Origin: 2-01-FULL-41-26 sp964587505
GTDB taxonomy: Bacteria > Patescibacteriota > Minisyncoccia > 2-02-FULL-40-12 > GWA2-44-9
Direction of reading: 5' to 3'
NCBI GenBank assembly: GCA_964587505.1
Contig: CAZPLD010000011.1
Location: 1-19,381 of the forward strand
DNA length: 19,381 bases
In this document: in pieces, positions 1-8,158 of the stretch
Numbering within the stretch: the first letter of the stretch is position 1
Layout: the number at the start of each line of letters is the position of its first letter
Position numbers and translations under genes: made by a program
Notes under the pieces: model-generated
Seen by the model: only the letters and a program-made list of their open reading frames with translations
Database searches by the model: none
What the model was told of the DNA's origin: nothing

Positions 1-13
1 TAGCTTGTCAATA

Positions 14-49
14 TTGTCAACAGTTTTCCACCTGTTATACACAGTGTAT
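14..49 (+). promoter_or_regulatory. dnaA promoter overlapping DnaA boxes
   Basis: A -35 TTGTCA (14-19) and a -10 TATACA (36-41) are 16 bp apart, and a TG one base before the -10 makes it extended. A DnaA box, TTATACACA (35-43), lies directly over the -10, with a weaker box-like TTTTCCACC at 24-32. The -10 region also sits in a palindrome (ATACAC A GTGTAT, 37-49). A DnaA box on its own promoter is the classic arrangement for dnaA autorepression, so that regulation is inferred here. The window begins at base 1, so further boxes upstream cannot be seen. Confidence 0.55.
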
Positions 50-97
50 GCACGTTTTTGTTTTGGACTGTTTGATTTTTTAACTTAAACTGAAGTC

Positions 98-1471
98 ATG
101 ACCAACGAAGAACTCTGGAAAGCGGTATTAGGAGAAATGGAATTGTCTTTAACCAAGGCGAATTTTACTACCTGGTTCAGAAACACTGCCATATTGTCTA
201 AAGATAAAAATGCCGTTGTCGTCAGCGTGCCTAACGGTTTTATAAAGGAGTGGCTTGAAAATAAATTTAACAAAAAAATCCTTCAATCGGTCAGAAGTCT
301 TACTCCGGAGATCAGAGAAATTAAATATATGGTTGGCCGTCCCAAGGCAGAACTTGTGAAGCAGGACCTCACCAACATGAACTTGCATACCGAGTTAGAG
401 GAGAAGGCCGAGTCAGATCAGGATAAAGACCTGGACAAAGTTACCAATCTCAACCGAAAATATTCTTTTGAATCTTTCGTTGTCGGCTCTAATAATGAAT
501 TGGCACACGCTGCCGCTTCAGCTGTGACCAAGAATCTTGGCCGGCTTTATAATCCTTTATTCCTTTACGGCGGAGTGGGGCTTGGCAAAACTCACCTTCT
601 TCAAGCTATCGGCAACAAAATAGCGTCCGAAAATCGTGACAGAAAGATATACTATATACCGGCAGAAAGATTTACTGCCGAGATCGTCGAAGCGATCCGA
701 AATAAAACCATAGAAGAGTTAAAGACACAGTATACCAAACTTGATCTGCTGATAATTGACGACGTTCAGTTTATTGCCGGGAAAGAAAGGACGCAGGATA
801 TTTTCTTTTCCACCTTTAACGAGCTTTACGGTAAAAATAAGCAAATAGTTCTCTCTTCGGACCGGCCTCCTCAGACGATTCCAGCTCTTGAGGAGCGTTT
901 ACGTTCACGTTTTCAGGGTGGTATGGTGGCTGACGTAGGAAACCCCGATTTTGAGACAAGATTGGCAATATTGAACCTAAAAGCCGCCGAAAGGAATTAT
1001 GAACTTAATTTGGAAGTTCTTACTTATATAGCCACTCATATCCAGAAAAATGTCAGAGAATTAGAGGGGGCTTTAAATAGGGTGGTGGCTTTCGGCCAGA
1101 TATATAACCGGGTTCCTGACCTAAAAGAAGTAAAAAACATTCTCAATACATACTTGAGTACCCCCTATAGAAAAACCTCTCCTCAAACAATCCTTAAGTC
1201 TGTTGCTGATTTTTATAGCATCTCATTAGTAGATCTGGTAAAGAGGAGCCGTAAGAAAGAGATCGTTAAGCCCAGACAAATAGCGATGTTCCTGTTAAGA
1301 GAAGAGACCAAGCTCTCTTTCCCTGAAATAGGGCAAAAATTAGGCGGCCGCGACCATTCCACAGTAATTCATGCTTGCGAAAAAATTAAGAACGAAGTTT
1401 CCGTAGATGAGCCCCTGAAACAAGAGTTGATTTTAATAAAGGAGCGTGTTTATAATTCATTTGATAAATAG
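98..1471 (+). CDS. dnaA: Chromosomal replication initiator protein DnaA
   Basis: DnaA is the AAA+ initiator that binds DnaA boxes at oriC, melts the adjacent AT-rich DNA and helps load the replicative helicase. The 457-residue product has the usual four-part plan: an N-terminal interaction domain (about 1-85, beginning with the typical ELWKAVLGEME), a charged linker (about 90-120), the AAA+ core with Walker A GGVGLGKTH (about 158-166) and Walker B LLIIDDVQF (about 217-225), and a C-terminal helix-turn-helix DNA-binding domain with the signature GGRDHSTVIHAC (about 414-425). Length is normal. dnaN follows after a 139-base AT-rich spacer carrying further DnaA boxes, the standard origin arrangement. 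The ATG at 98 has only a weak GAAG ahead of it, but it gives the expected N-terminus. Overlapping DnaA boxes in the promoter suggest autoregulation. Confidence 0.98.
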   Translation: MTNEELWKAVLGEMELSLTKANFTTWFRNTAILSKDKNAVVVSVPNGFIKEWLENKFNKKILQSVRSLTPEIREIKYMVGRPKAELVKQDLTNMNLHTELEEKAESDQDKDLDKVTNLNRKYSFESFVVGSNNELAHAAASAVTKNLGRLYNPLFLYGGVGLGKTHLLQAIGNKIASENRDRKIYYIPAERFTAEIVEAIRNKTIEELKTQYTKLDLLIIDDVQFIAGKERTQDIFFSTFNELYGKNKQIVLSSDRPPQTIPALEERLRSRFQGGMVADVGNPDFETRLAILNLKAAERNYELNLEVLTYIATHIQKNVRELEGALNRVVAFGQIYNRVPDLKEVKNILNTYLSTPYRKTSPQTILKSVADFYSISLVDLVKRSRKKEIVKPRQIAMFLLREETKLSFPEIGQKLGGRDHSTVIHACEKIKNEVSVDEPLKQELILIKERVYNSFDK

Positions 1472-1499
1472 TTGATAAAGTTGGGAATAAATATATTAT
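1472..1499 (+). promoter_or_regulatory. Probable dnaN promoter
   Basis: TTGATA (1472-1477) and TATTAT (1494-1499) are separated by 16 bp directly after the dnaA stop codon. A transcript from here would start near 1506 and carry about 105 bases of leader through the origin boxes to the dnaN ATG, so DnaA binding could influence dnaN expression. In DNA this AT-rich, hexamer matches also arise by chance. Confidence 0.4.
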
Positions 1500-1610
1500 C
1501 AGATTTATATCCAGATATAATTAATACTTTATTAACATTGCAATAGGAGACGTTTTCCACATTTCCACAGTCTTAATAATAGTAATAGTATTTAAATTAA
1601 TAATTAGTAT
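1472..1610. other. Putative oriC spacer between dnaA and dnaN
   Basis: This 139-base non-coding spacer is very AT-rich. It holds two adjacent DnaA-box-like sites in the same orientation, TTTTCCACA (1553-1561) and ATTTCCACA (1561-1569), sharing one base. A three-base-periodic run, TAATAATAGTAATAGTAT (about 1573-1590), follows immediately and resembles the DnaA-trio unwinding element described next to DnaA boxes in other bacterial origins. Boxes, trio-like repeat and AT-rich DNA between dnaA and dnaN together suggest the unwinding site. Whether replication starts here or upstream of dnaA is not shown by sequence alone. Confidence 0.65.
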
Positions 1611-2702
1611 ATGAAGATCACAGTCAATCAAAAAAATTTAAAGAAAGCTCTTAGTTTAGTTGAAAAAGTTGTATCTCGCAACACATCCCTTCCTATTTTG
1701 AATAATATTCTTCTGAAAACGGAGAATGGCCGTCTTAAGGTGTCAGCTACAAATCTTGAGATAGGAATTAATTATATTATAGGCGCGAAAATAGATGAGG
1801 TCGGCCAAATAGCCGTACCGGCGAGGATTATTTCTGATTTTATAGGAAACATAATGGACGATAAAGTTTTACTGACCACGAAAAACAATATCTTAAATAT
1901 CAACTCGGAAAGATATAAAACCCAAATACTGGGGTTCGATGCTAAAGATTTTCCGATAATACCAAAAATAAAATCCAAACCATTGGCTGTTATCCCGACC
2001 AAACTGCTTAGAAACTCGCTCATAACAGTTCTGGATTCGGTGGCTGTCTCTGAAACAAGGCCGGAATTGGCGGGAGTATTTCTTGACTTTAATAACGACA
2101 AAATCGTTTTCGCAGCTACTGACAGCTTCCGGCTAACCGAAAAAATAGTGGATTTCAAAAATGTTCAAAAACAATTCTTTATTATTCCCCGCAATACAGT
2201 GGTGGAACTAATAAGGATTGCCGGTGAGTTAGAAGGGGATCTTTGTTTTAATGCCAGCGATAACCAAGTTTCGTTTTCTACCGACGACTTTGAGATGGTA
2301 TCAAGGGTAGTAGACGGAAGTTATCCCGATTATAAAAAAGTAATTCCGGAAAAAACCATATCTAGAGTATTGGTGAAAAAAGAAGATTTGGAGAAGACCG
2401 TCCGAATAGCCGGCCTATTCTCGACAAATATATCGGATATCAAGATCAATTGTTCAGAAAGCAAAATGGCTGTTTTAGCCAAAAATTCCGACAAAGGAGA
2501 AATAGAAACTCTTATGGACGCTTCTCTTAAAAACCAGCCGTTTGAGGTTTCTTTGAATTTTCATTATCTTCTCGACGGATTAAAAATACTGGATACAGAA
2601 AAGGTTGTAATAGAATTTACCGGACAAGGCAGCCCTTTGGTTCTAAGACCAAATGACGACAGAAAAGATGTTGTATATCTCATCATGCCCCTAAGAAGCT
2701 AG
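1611..2702 (+). CDS. dnaN: DNA polymerase III beta subunit (sliding clamp)
   Basis: The beta clamp is a ring-shaped dimer that tethers DNA polymerase III and other partners to DNA. The 363-residue product has the normal length for three repeated clamp domains and opens MKITVNQKNLKKALSLVEKVV, followed by LPILNNILLKT, both typical of domain 1. Further clamp hallmarks are ATDSFRLTEK (about 170-180), the DGSYPDYKKVIP segment (about 240-252) and the C-terminal YLIMPLRS, which matches the conserved [IV]MP[ML]R ending that helps form the partner-binding pocket. It follows dnaA across the putative origin and precedes a short DciA-like gene by 13 bases, so those two are probably co-transcribed. The ATG at 1611 lacks a clear Shine-Dalgarno sequence but gives the family N-terminus. 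Confidence 0.98.
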   Translation: MKITVNQKNLKKALSLVEKVVSRNTSLPILNNILLKTENGRLKVSATNLEIGINYIIGAKIDEVGQIAVPARIISDFIGNIMDDKVLLTTKNNILNINSERYKTQILGFDAKDFPIIPKIKSKPLAVIPTKLLRNSLITVLDSVAVSETRPELAGVFLDFNNDKIVFAATDSFRLTEKIVDFKNVQKQFFIIPRNTVVELIRIAGELEGDLCFNASDNQVSFSTDDFEMVSRVVDGSYPDYKKVIPEKTISRVLVKKEDLEKTVRIAGLFSTNISDIKINCSESKMAVLAKNSDKGEIETLMDASLKNQPFEVSLNFHYLLDGLKILDTEKVVIEFTGQGSPLVLRPNDDRKDVVYLIMPLRS

Positions 2703-2715
2703 TGAACCCCCTTAT

Positions 2716-3003
2716 ATGTTCAGATCCATAGGAGGTACTTTGGATAAAAAGAAAGATAGTTTTGTTAAAGCAGAAGAAAAAAACTCTGACATCAGCTTTG
2801 TTTTTGATAAATTTCTGAATAAATACTTTGCCGACTACAAAGGCATGTTTAAGTGGGAGGCTTCCTATGATAGTAAAAACGGAAAAGTAGTAGTCAATAC
2901 CGGCAGCAAGTTAATAGCCGGTGAATTAAGCCTAAGAATTAAAGAGCTGTCGCAACTCCTAAAAGAGGCAAAACTTAAAGTGACTCAAATAGTCATTGTG
3001 TAA
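2716..3003 (+). CDS. Short DciA-like (DUF721-like) protein
   Basis: This is a 95-residue basic protein just downstream of dnaN. The C-terminal half, with a strand ending in KVVVNTGSKLIAGELSLRI, a helix, and a final strand TQIVIV, matches the pattern of DUF721/DciA proteins, in which a strand precedes a helix with a conserved EL. DciA is the ancestral loader of the DnaB replicative helicase in many bacteria, and the position beside dnaA-dnaN supports a replication role. The match is by eye and the protein is shorter than most DciA proteins. The ATG at 2716 has no ribosome site; a TTG at 2740 sits 4 bases after a perfect AGGAGG (2730-2735) and may be the true start, removing eight residues. Its 3' end overlaps the convergent PBP gene by 11 bases. 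Confidence 0.6.
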   Translation: MFRSIGGTLDKKKDSFVKAEEKNSDISFVFDKFLNKYFADYKGMFKWEASYDSKNGKVVVNTGSKLIAGELSLRIKELSQLLKEAKLKVTQIVIV

Positions 3004-5122
3004 GAGGAGAGTAGAACTTATTTACCGGCCACTCCCAGTGGCTGAATTGTGAATCAAGGTCTGGATTTGCCGGCATAGAACCTAACGGGTTATTCTTGTT
3101 CACATAATAAAGTATTTCGTGATACTCGGGGGTCGAGCTTCCTTCTCGCATATAGATATAGTTGCCGTCCAACATTATTTTATTGGCGGTTACCGGGTCC
3201 GGATTGGTAAACTTTTCATTAGGCATAGTACTTAAGGCTTTAACCATGAATTCATGCCACATGGGACCGGAGGCGCTTATACCAGCCCCTTCTTTAGTCA
3301 TAGACTCATTCTTGTTATTTCCCGTCCAAACACCTGTAACAATGTTGGGGGAGTAACCGACTACCCAAGCATCCCTGTTTTCTTGGGTCGTCCCTGTTTT
3401 AGCAGCGACATCTCGGCCGGGAAGATACAGAGAACTTGAATATCCAAATACCGGAGCCCGTACTGAATTATCAGAAAGCATATTGTTAATAAGACGGGTT
3501 ATTTGGGGGTCAAGAACCCGTTCCGGTTTATTATTTTTTTCTTCCAAAACCTGGCCATTGGAAGATTCAACTTTTTGAATAAAAGACCACGGGCTTCGCA
3601 TGCCTTCATTCGCGAAAACTCCGTAAGCAGAAACAAGGTCAACAAGCTTAACCTCTGCTCCTCCCAAAACAAGAGACAAACCGAAGCGTGACTTGTCGCC
3701 CAAAGTCGTAATTCCCATTTTCTCAGCGAGTTCCATTGTGTCGTTGACTCCCGCTAAATACAGAACCTTGACGGAGGGGACGTTCAAAGATTGCGCCAGG
3801 CCTTGGCGGAAAGTAACCGGCCCGCGAAATCTGCCGTCATAATTCTGGGGGTGATAGCAATCTGTCCCAAATTGGTCTTTTTCTTGGGAGCTGTCCGGTT
3901 CACAGTTCGGGTTAAATTCCGTCTTAAAGTCAAAGACCACAGTATCGTCGGGGTACCCCTTCCCAAGGGCAGTGGCATAAGCAAAGGGTTTGAAAGCCGA
4001 TCCCGGCTGGCGGTTGGCTATTGCAACATTAAAATTCCCTTCGTCGGCGATATTAAAGTAGTCTTTTGAACCGACCAAGGCCAAAAGGTCGCCGGTCTTG
4101 GGATCGATCGATACTAAAGCAGCGTTTGTAGCTTTATATCTTTCTTTATTTATGCTGGCATATTTGGATACTGTTTCTTCTGCAATGTTTTGAAGATTAG
4201 AATCAAGGGTCGTGGTTATTTTAAATCCTCCGTTCTCAACGGCATTCTCGCCGTATTTAGCGCTTAAATATTCTTTGACCATGATCACGAAATGAGGGGC
4301 TTGGATGCTTTCATCACTTGATTTGAATTCCAGTTTTTGAGCCAGAGCTTTTTGGTATTCGGCATCAGAGATGAAACTGAGAGTTTTCATGCGTGCCAGA
4401 ACGGAGTTTTTTCTGGCCGTTAGTTCGTTCACATGATTGCCAAAAGGGGAGTAATAGCTCGGGGCTTTTGTAACTGAAGCGATGGTGGCTGCTTCGGCTA
4501 TGGTCAATTGGGAAGCATTCTTTCCGAAGAACGCTTTAGCCGCGGACTCTATGCCGTAGGCATTAGAACCGTAGGGGATCTGGTTCAAGTACATCCAAAG
4601 TATCTGGTCTTTGGTAAATCTTCTTTCAATTTCAATTGCCAAGACGGCCTCTTTTATTTTTCTGGAAATTGTCCGCTCGTCGCCTAGCAGAGCTTTCTTA
4701 ACCAGCTGTTGGGTAATGGTGGAACCTCCTTGGGACACACCGAGATTTACAACATCTTTTAAGAACGCCCTTGCTATGCCCCTTAAATCCAAACCTTTGT
4801 GGTTATAAAAGTCGCTGTCCTCGGAAGCTAAGGTGGCCTTTTTTATCGTATCGGGTATCTGTTCCCATGGGATTATTGTCCTTTTTTCCTCGCCATGGAT
4901 ATCATAAAGAAGAACTTCTCCGGTGCGGTCGTATATTTTTGTTGATTCGCCGACCTTTCTTGTGGCAATCGATTCAGGGTCGGGCAATGTCCTTTGGAGA
5001 TACAAAAAGAAAGAAAGAAGCATAATGGTTCCAATTACAAACAGCCACAAAAAAAGCATTGCCAATGCCTTGAAATTTTGAATTGTCCAGATTTTTTTAA
5101 GTCTCCTTCTTAAGTTAGCCAT
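2993..5122 (-). CDS. Class A penicillin-binding protein (PBP1A-type)
   Basis: This bifunctional peptidoglycan synthase polymerises glycan strands from lipid II and cross-links them outside the membrane. The 709-residue product has a basic cytoplasmic start, one membrane segment (about 18-42), a GT51 glycosyltransferase domain with EDSDFYNHKG (about 100-109) and GGSTITQQLVKKAL (about 131-144), and a transpeptidase domain with the catalytic serine in SAFK (about 374-377), the SLN triad (about 444) and KTGTTQ (about 575-580). All key residues are present, so both activities are expected. The C-terminal stretch of about 100 residues after KTG includes a low-complexity segment and no recognised extra domain. 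It converges with the DciA-like gene and diverges from tyrS across a 75-base gap. Confidence 0.95.
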   Translation of the reverse strand: MANLRRRLKKIWTIQNFKALAMLFLWLFVIGTIMLLSFFLYLQRTLPDPESIATRKVGESTKIYDRTGEVLLYDIHGEEKRTIIPWEQIPDTIKKATLASEDSDFYNHKGLDLRGIARAFLKDVVNLGVSQGGSTITQQLVKKALLGDERTISRKIKEAVLAIEIERRFTKDQILWMYLNQIPYGSNAYGIESAAKAFFGKNASQLTIAEAATIASVTKAPSYYSPFGNHVNELTARKNSVLARMKTLSFISDAEYQKALAQKLEFKSSDESIQAPHFVIMVKEYLSAKYGENAVENGGFKITTTLDSNLQNIAEETVSKYASINKERYKATNAALVSIDPKTGDLLALVGSKDYFNIADEGNFNVAIANRQPGSAFKPFAYATALGKGYPDDTVVFDFKTEFNPNCEPDSSQEKDQFGTDCYHPQNYDGRFRGPVTFRQGLAQSLNVPSVKVLYLAGVNDTMELAEKMGITTLGDKSRFGLSLVLGGAEVKLVDLVSAYGVFANEGMRSPWSFIQKVESSNGQVLEEKNNKPERVLDPQITRLINNMLSDNSVRAPVFGYSSSLYLPGRDVAAKTGTTQENRDAWVVGYSPNIVTGVWTGNNKNESMTKEGAGISASGPMWHEFMVKALSTMPNEKFTNPDPVTANKIMLDGNYIYMREGSSTPEYHEILYYVNKNNPLGSMPANPDLDSQFSHWEWPVNKFYSPLTQ

Positions 5123-5197
5123 ATTCGCTTAGGGTTAATTGTGCCACAAAATATGCATATTTACAAGGAAGAAGATTAAAGATATTATTTAAGAGAT

Positions 5198-6346
5198 ATG
5201 TTTGGAAATAAAGTAAATATAAACAAAGAGTGGACAAAACAAATACTGAATCGGCATGTTGAGACATTTTATCCTTCACGCCAGGAAGCAGAAAGAAGAC
5301 TGGAAGAAGGGAAGAAGCTTCGAATCTATTACGGAATTGATCCGACAGGTCCTGATATTCACTTAGGACACACAGTCCAGCTTTTTTTCATGAAAAAACT
5401 TGCCGAAATGGGCCATGAAATTATTTTATTGATTGGCGACTTTACGGCTAGGATAGGAGATCCAACCGATAAAGAAGCTACTCGAAAACCTCTTTCAGAA
5501 CAAGAAGTCAGTTTCAATATGAAAAACTATATGGGGCAAGCTTATAAAATTATTCCCAAAAATTTGTTTAAAGTCGAGTATAACAATTCGTGGCTATCTA
5601 AAATGAACTTTGAAGATGTTATTAAACTCGCGAGTCACGTTACGGTTCAGCAAATGATTGCTAGGGACATGTTTCAGGATAGGATAAAAAAAGAAAAACC
5701 CATCGGTGTCCACGAATTTTTGTATCCGCTAATGCAGGGGTATGATTCAGTGGCGATGGAGGTTGATGGAGAGGTAGGAGGCAACGATCAGACATTTAAC
5801 ATGCTTGTCGGACGGGAACTCGAGAGAGAGTATCTTGGAAAGGATAAGCTGGTATTTGTTACAAAATTACTAATCGGCTCATCTGGAAAAAAAATGAGCA
5901 AGTCTGAAGGAGAATTAATAGCCTTGTCTGATATGCCCCAGGAAATTCGAAGGAAAATATTGATGGTTGATGACTCAATGATAAAAACATTGTTTGAACT
6001 TTGTACCGAGAAGTCCCTTGATTGGATTGAGCAAAACAAAGGAAAAAATCCACGGGAATGGAAAGAGGAATTGGCTGATGAATTGGTCCGGATATACCAC
6101 GGAGAAAAGGCGGTCGGTGAAGCGCGTAAACCGAGAAAAACCTTAGGTGGCGTTACGGTCGTCTCTACTACAGTAATAGCAGGTTTAGCCCCTTCCAATT
6201 CAGTAGCGAAAGAACTTGTTAATCAGGGCGCTATTGAAGTAAATGGCGAAACCGTTAAGGATTGGAATTTTAAAATCAAAAAAGGAGATATTGTTAAGGT
6301 GGGAAAAGGCATCGAGGTGGAAATAGAAAAAATAGTTGATAAATAA
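5198..6346 (+). CDS. tyrS: Tyrosyl-tRNA synthetase
   Basis: TyrRS activates tyrosine with ATP and charges tRNA-Tyr. The 382-residue product shows the class I signature HLGH (about 54-57) within DPTGPDIHLGHT, the second signature KMSKS (about 231-235), and a C-terminal S4-type RNA-binding domain (about 318-382) with VAKELVNQGAIEVNGETV. The YDSVAMEVDGEVGGNDQTFN region (about 183-202) is characteristic of TyrRS tyrosine and ATP contacts. Length fits the shorter bacterial TyrRS type rather than the 420-residue E. coli form. No tRNA-Tyr lies in this window. An AAGAGAT stretch just before the ATG is a weak ribosome site. The gene ends at a strong shared terminator with the convergent acidic protein gene. 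Confidence 0.97.
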   Translation: MFGNKVNINKEWTKQILNRHVETFYPSRQEAERRLEEGKKLRIYYGIDPTGPDIHLGHTVQLFFMKKLAEMGHEIILLIGDFTARIGDPTDKEATRKPLSEQEVSFNMKNYMGQAYKIIPKNLFKVEYNNSWLSKMNFEDVIKLASHVTVQQMIARDMFQDRIKKEKPIGVHEFLYPLMQGYDSVAMEVDGEVGGNDQTFNMLVGRELEREYLGKDKLVFVTKLLIGSSGKKMSKSEGELIALSDMPQEIRRKILMVDDSMIKTLFELCTEKSLDWIEQNKGKNPREWKEELADELVRIYHGEKAVGEARKPRKTLGGVTVVSTTVIAGLAPSNSVAKELVNQGAIEVNGETVKDWNFKIKKGDIVKVGKGIEVEIEKIVDK

Positions 6347-6354
6347 ATAAACCC

Positions 6355-6388
6355 AAAAAAAACACCCCGCAATTGCGGGGTGTTTTTT
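6355..6388. terminator. Bidirectional intrinsic terminator (tyrS / acidic gene)
   Basis: A perfect 14-bp stem (6357-6370 with 6375-6388) has an AATT loop, the GC core ACCCCGC/GCGGGGT, and A/T runs on both sides, so it can act on either strand. It lies 10 bases after the tyrS stop and immediately after the stop of the opposing small gene. The GC core (CACCCCGC/GCGGGGTG) recurs in the terminator after tRNA-Phe at 18329-18360. Confidence 0.92.
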
Positions 6389-6389
6389 G

Positions 6390-6560
6390 CTACCAAGTTG
6401 ATACTTCCTCCTCTTCGTCTTCTTCGTCCTCCTCTTCTTCCTCGTCATCATCCAAATCATCGTCAACTTCATCTTTGTCGTCTTCCTTATCCTCTTCACT
6501 GTCTGCTTTGGCCACTTCCACGATGATTTCTTCCATCGAGGGAAATTCACTATTTAACAT
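6390..6560 (-). CDS. Small highly acidic protein (56 aa)
   Basis: A short open frame starts at ATG 6558-6560 and ends TGG TAG at 6390. The product opens MLNSEFPSMEEIIVEVAKAD and then becomes almost pure Asp/Glu (roughly residues 22-52), ending VSTW. The opposite-strand reading of the same DNA is a poly-serine stretch, an artefact of GA-rich codons. Support for coding: a sensible non-repetitive N-terminus with amphipathic helix character, mixed GAA/GAG and GAT/GAC codons rather than a pure nucleotide repeat, and a strong terminator directly after the stop. No family is recognised. Acidic tails of this kind occur in nucleic-acid mimics, chaperones and the RNA polymerase delta subunit, but the protein is too short to assign. 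It lies 93 bases downstream of ruvC on the same strand. Confidence 0.6.
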   Translation of the reverse strand: MLNSEFPSMEEIIVEVAKADSEEDKEDDKDEVDDDLDDDEEEEEDEEDEEEEVSTW

Positions 6561-6653
6561 GACGGTCTGTTAATTGCCTGTTTATATACCTGGTCTCCAA
6601 AAAGGGTTACCCGGCGATATAAACGAGACATTTATTAGAACTTTATTTGATAT

Positions 6654-7124
6654 TTACCCAATTTTATTATTCACTCCGCAAATTGCAATAGCCAAAGCAT
6701 CGGCGGCATCATCGGGCTTAATTTCTTCCTTGATGCCCAGAATCAGTCGAACCATTCTCTGGACTTGGTTTTTGTCGGCTCCGCCGTATCCCGACACGGC
6801 TTGCTTTACCTGTATCGGAGTAAGTTCAAGGACAGGTAAATTGTGGTTGGCGAGAGTCAGCATTATAACACCCCGCATTTCTCCCACTGACATCACTGTT
6901 TTCTGGTTTTTAAAAAAGAAAAGCCTTTCTACTACTGCAAGTTCGGGTTTGTATTTCTTGATAAATTTTGCAAGTTCGTTGGCTGTGTTTTGGTAATCAA
7001 ATAGCTTGTCTTTGCCGAGGTTTTTAATTATTCCGTAGTCCAATGCCTCAAAATGATTACCCTCGTTCTTGATAATTCCGAAACCGATTTGAGTTGTGCC
7101 CGGGTCAATTCCAATAATTATCAC
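6654..7124 (-). CDS. ruvC: Crossover junction endodeoxyribonuclease RuvC
   Basis: RuvC is the dimeric Holliday-junction resolvase that nicks two strands symmetrically after RuvAB branch migration. The 156-residue protein has normal length and all four catalytic acids of the RNase H-like fold: D7 in IIIGIDPGT, E66 in AVVERLFF, and D139 and D142 in PDDAADALAIA. Conserved segments for junction binding such as NQKTVMSVGEMRGVIML and VKQAVSGYGGADKNQVQRM are also visible. Its start codon overlaps the ruvB stop by 4 bases, an ATGA arrangement that points to translational coupling. No ruvA is adjacent, so the RuvA partner must be encoded elsewhere. Confidence 0.96.
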   Translation of the reverse strand: MIIIGIDPGTTQIGFGIIKNEGNHFEALDYGIIKNLGKDKLFDYQNTANELAKFIKKYKPELAVVERLFFFKNQKTVMSVGEMRGVIMLTLANHNLPVLELTPIQVKQAVSGYGGADKNQVQRMVRLILGIKEEIKPDDAADALAIAICGVNNKIG

Positions 7125-8134
7125 AGTAAGGTTTCTTTTGTGGGCAAGCCAAGATGTTTTAGCCCACCCGTAGTTATGACCCTGCCTTTCGGGGTTCTTG
7201 AAAGAAAACCCAACTGCATAAGATAAGGTTCATAAACGTCCTCAATTGTCCCTTCTTCCTCCGAGATGGCCGCCGCTATAGATTTAAGCCCTACAGGCCC
7301 GCCATCAAACTTTTCGGCGATAGCCAAGAGTATCTTCCTGTCGGTGTCCTCAAGCCCCTTATGGTCAATTTCCAGCATCTTGAGGCTCTCTACAGCCAAG
7401 ATTCCATCTATGTGATTCAGATCCTTCATCTGGGCATAATCCCGGACTCTTTTTAATAGACGATTAGCCACGCGGGGGGTGAATCTGGATGAGGCGGCTA
7501 TTATTTTTATCGCCGGCTTATCTATCTTTATGCCCAACAAATCAGCAGAACGGCTAATTATTTTTTCAATGTCCTCATCTTTATAAAAGTCCAAACGGAA
7601 ACTTACTCCAAACCTTGACCGGAAGGGCGCCGAGAGAAGAGAAATTTTAGTGGTAGCGGCTATTAATGTAAATCTTGGCAGGTCTATTTGGAGGGTTTTT
7701 GCCGAGTTACCTTTGCCGATGACAATATCAAGTTTGAAGTTCTCCATTGCCGGATAGATGACCTCCTCAATCATTTTGTTGAGCCGGTGAACTTCGTCTA
7801 TAAACAGAATATCTCCGTCGTTAAGGCCGGTTAAAATTGAACCGACATCGCCGGCTTTTTCTAAAGCAGTGCCGGAGGTTATTTTAATGCTTGCTCCCAG
7901 TTCTTTGGCGATAAGATAGGCAAGAGTGGTCTTTCCCAAGCCGGATGGGCCGTGCAGGAGGAGGTGTTCAATAGGTTCTTTTCTTTTCTTTGCCGCCCCC
8001 ATGACCACCTTGAGGTTCTCTTTTATCTTACTTTGGCCGATATACTCATCAAAAGTTTTGGGCCTTAAGGCCTGATCAAGTAATTGGTCTTCGGGGACCG
8101 GCTTTGGGGTCATGGTTTTGGGCTTGACATTCAT
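7121..8134 (-). CDS. ruvB: Holliday junction branch-migration ATPase RuvB
   Basis: RuvB is the hexameric AAA+ motor that drives branch migration at Holliday junctions together with RuvA. The 337-residue product has Walker A GPSGLGKTTL (about 62-71), Walker B ILFIDEVHR (about 109-117), sensor AATTK (about 159-163), the arginine-finger region PFRSRFG (about 169-175) and a C-terminal winged-helix domain (about 265-335) with FDGGPVGLKSIAAAISEE and RGVITTGG-like RVITTGG. The short N-terminal extension before DEYIGQ is normal. It is followed by ruvC with a 4-base overlap. The first codons contain the -35 hexamer of an opposing promoter at 8124-8152, so transcription of ruvB and of the divergent RNA may interfere with each other. 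Confidence 0.97.
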   Translation of the reverse strand: MNVKPKTMTPKPVPEDQLLDQALRPKTFDEYIGQSKIKENLKVVMGAAKKRKEPIEHLLLHGPSGLGKTTLAYLIAKELGASIKITSGTALEKAGDVGSILTGLNDGDILFIDEVHRLNKMIEEVIYPAMENFKLDIVIGKGNSAKTLQIDLPRFTLIAATTKISLLSAPFRSRFGVSFRLDFYKDEDIEKIISRSADLLGIKIDKPAIKIIAASSRFTPRVANRLLKRVRDYAQMKDLNHIDGILAVESLKMLEIDHKGLEDTDRKILLAIAEKFDGGPVGLKSIAAAISEEEGTIEDVYEPYLMQLGFLSRTPKGRVITTGGLKHLGLPTKETLL

Positions 8135-8152
8135 GGCTATTTGAACTAAAAT
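8124..8152 (+). promoter_or_regulatory. Strong sigma70-type promoter for the divergent RNA
   Basis: TTGACA (8124-8129) and TAAAAT (8147-8152) are separated by exactly 17 bp: a perfect -35 and a five-of-six -10. It points away from ruvB into a stretch with no + strand reading frame, so the expected product is non-coding RNA starting near 8159. Confidence 0.7.
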
Positions 8153-8158
8153 ATGGGG

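Noticed and set aside
4611..5025. Frames on the + strand inside the PBP gene
   Set aside because: They are antisense readings of a well-supported class A PBP with all its motifs on the - strand.
6373..6573. Poly-serine frame on the + strand
   Set aside because: It is the antisense reading of the acidic gene's GA-rich codons and overlaps the terminator; no ribosome site and no family.
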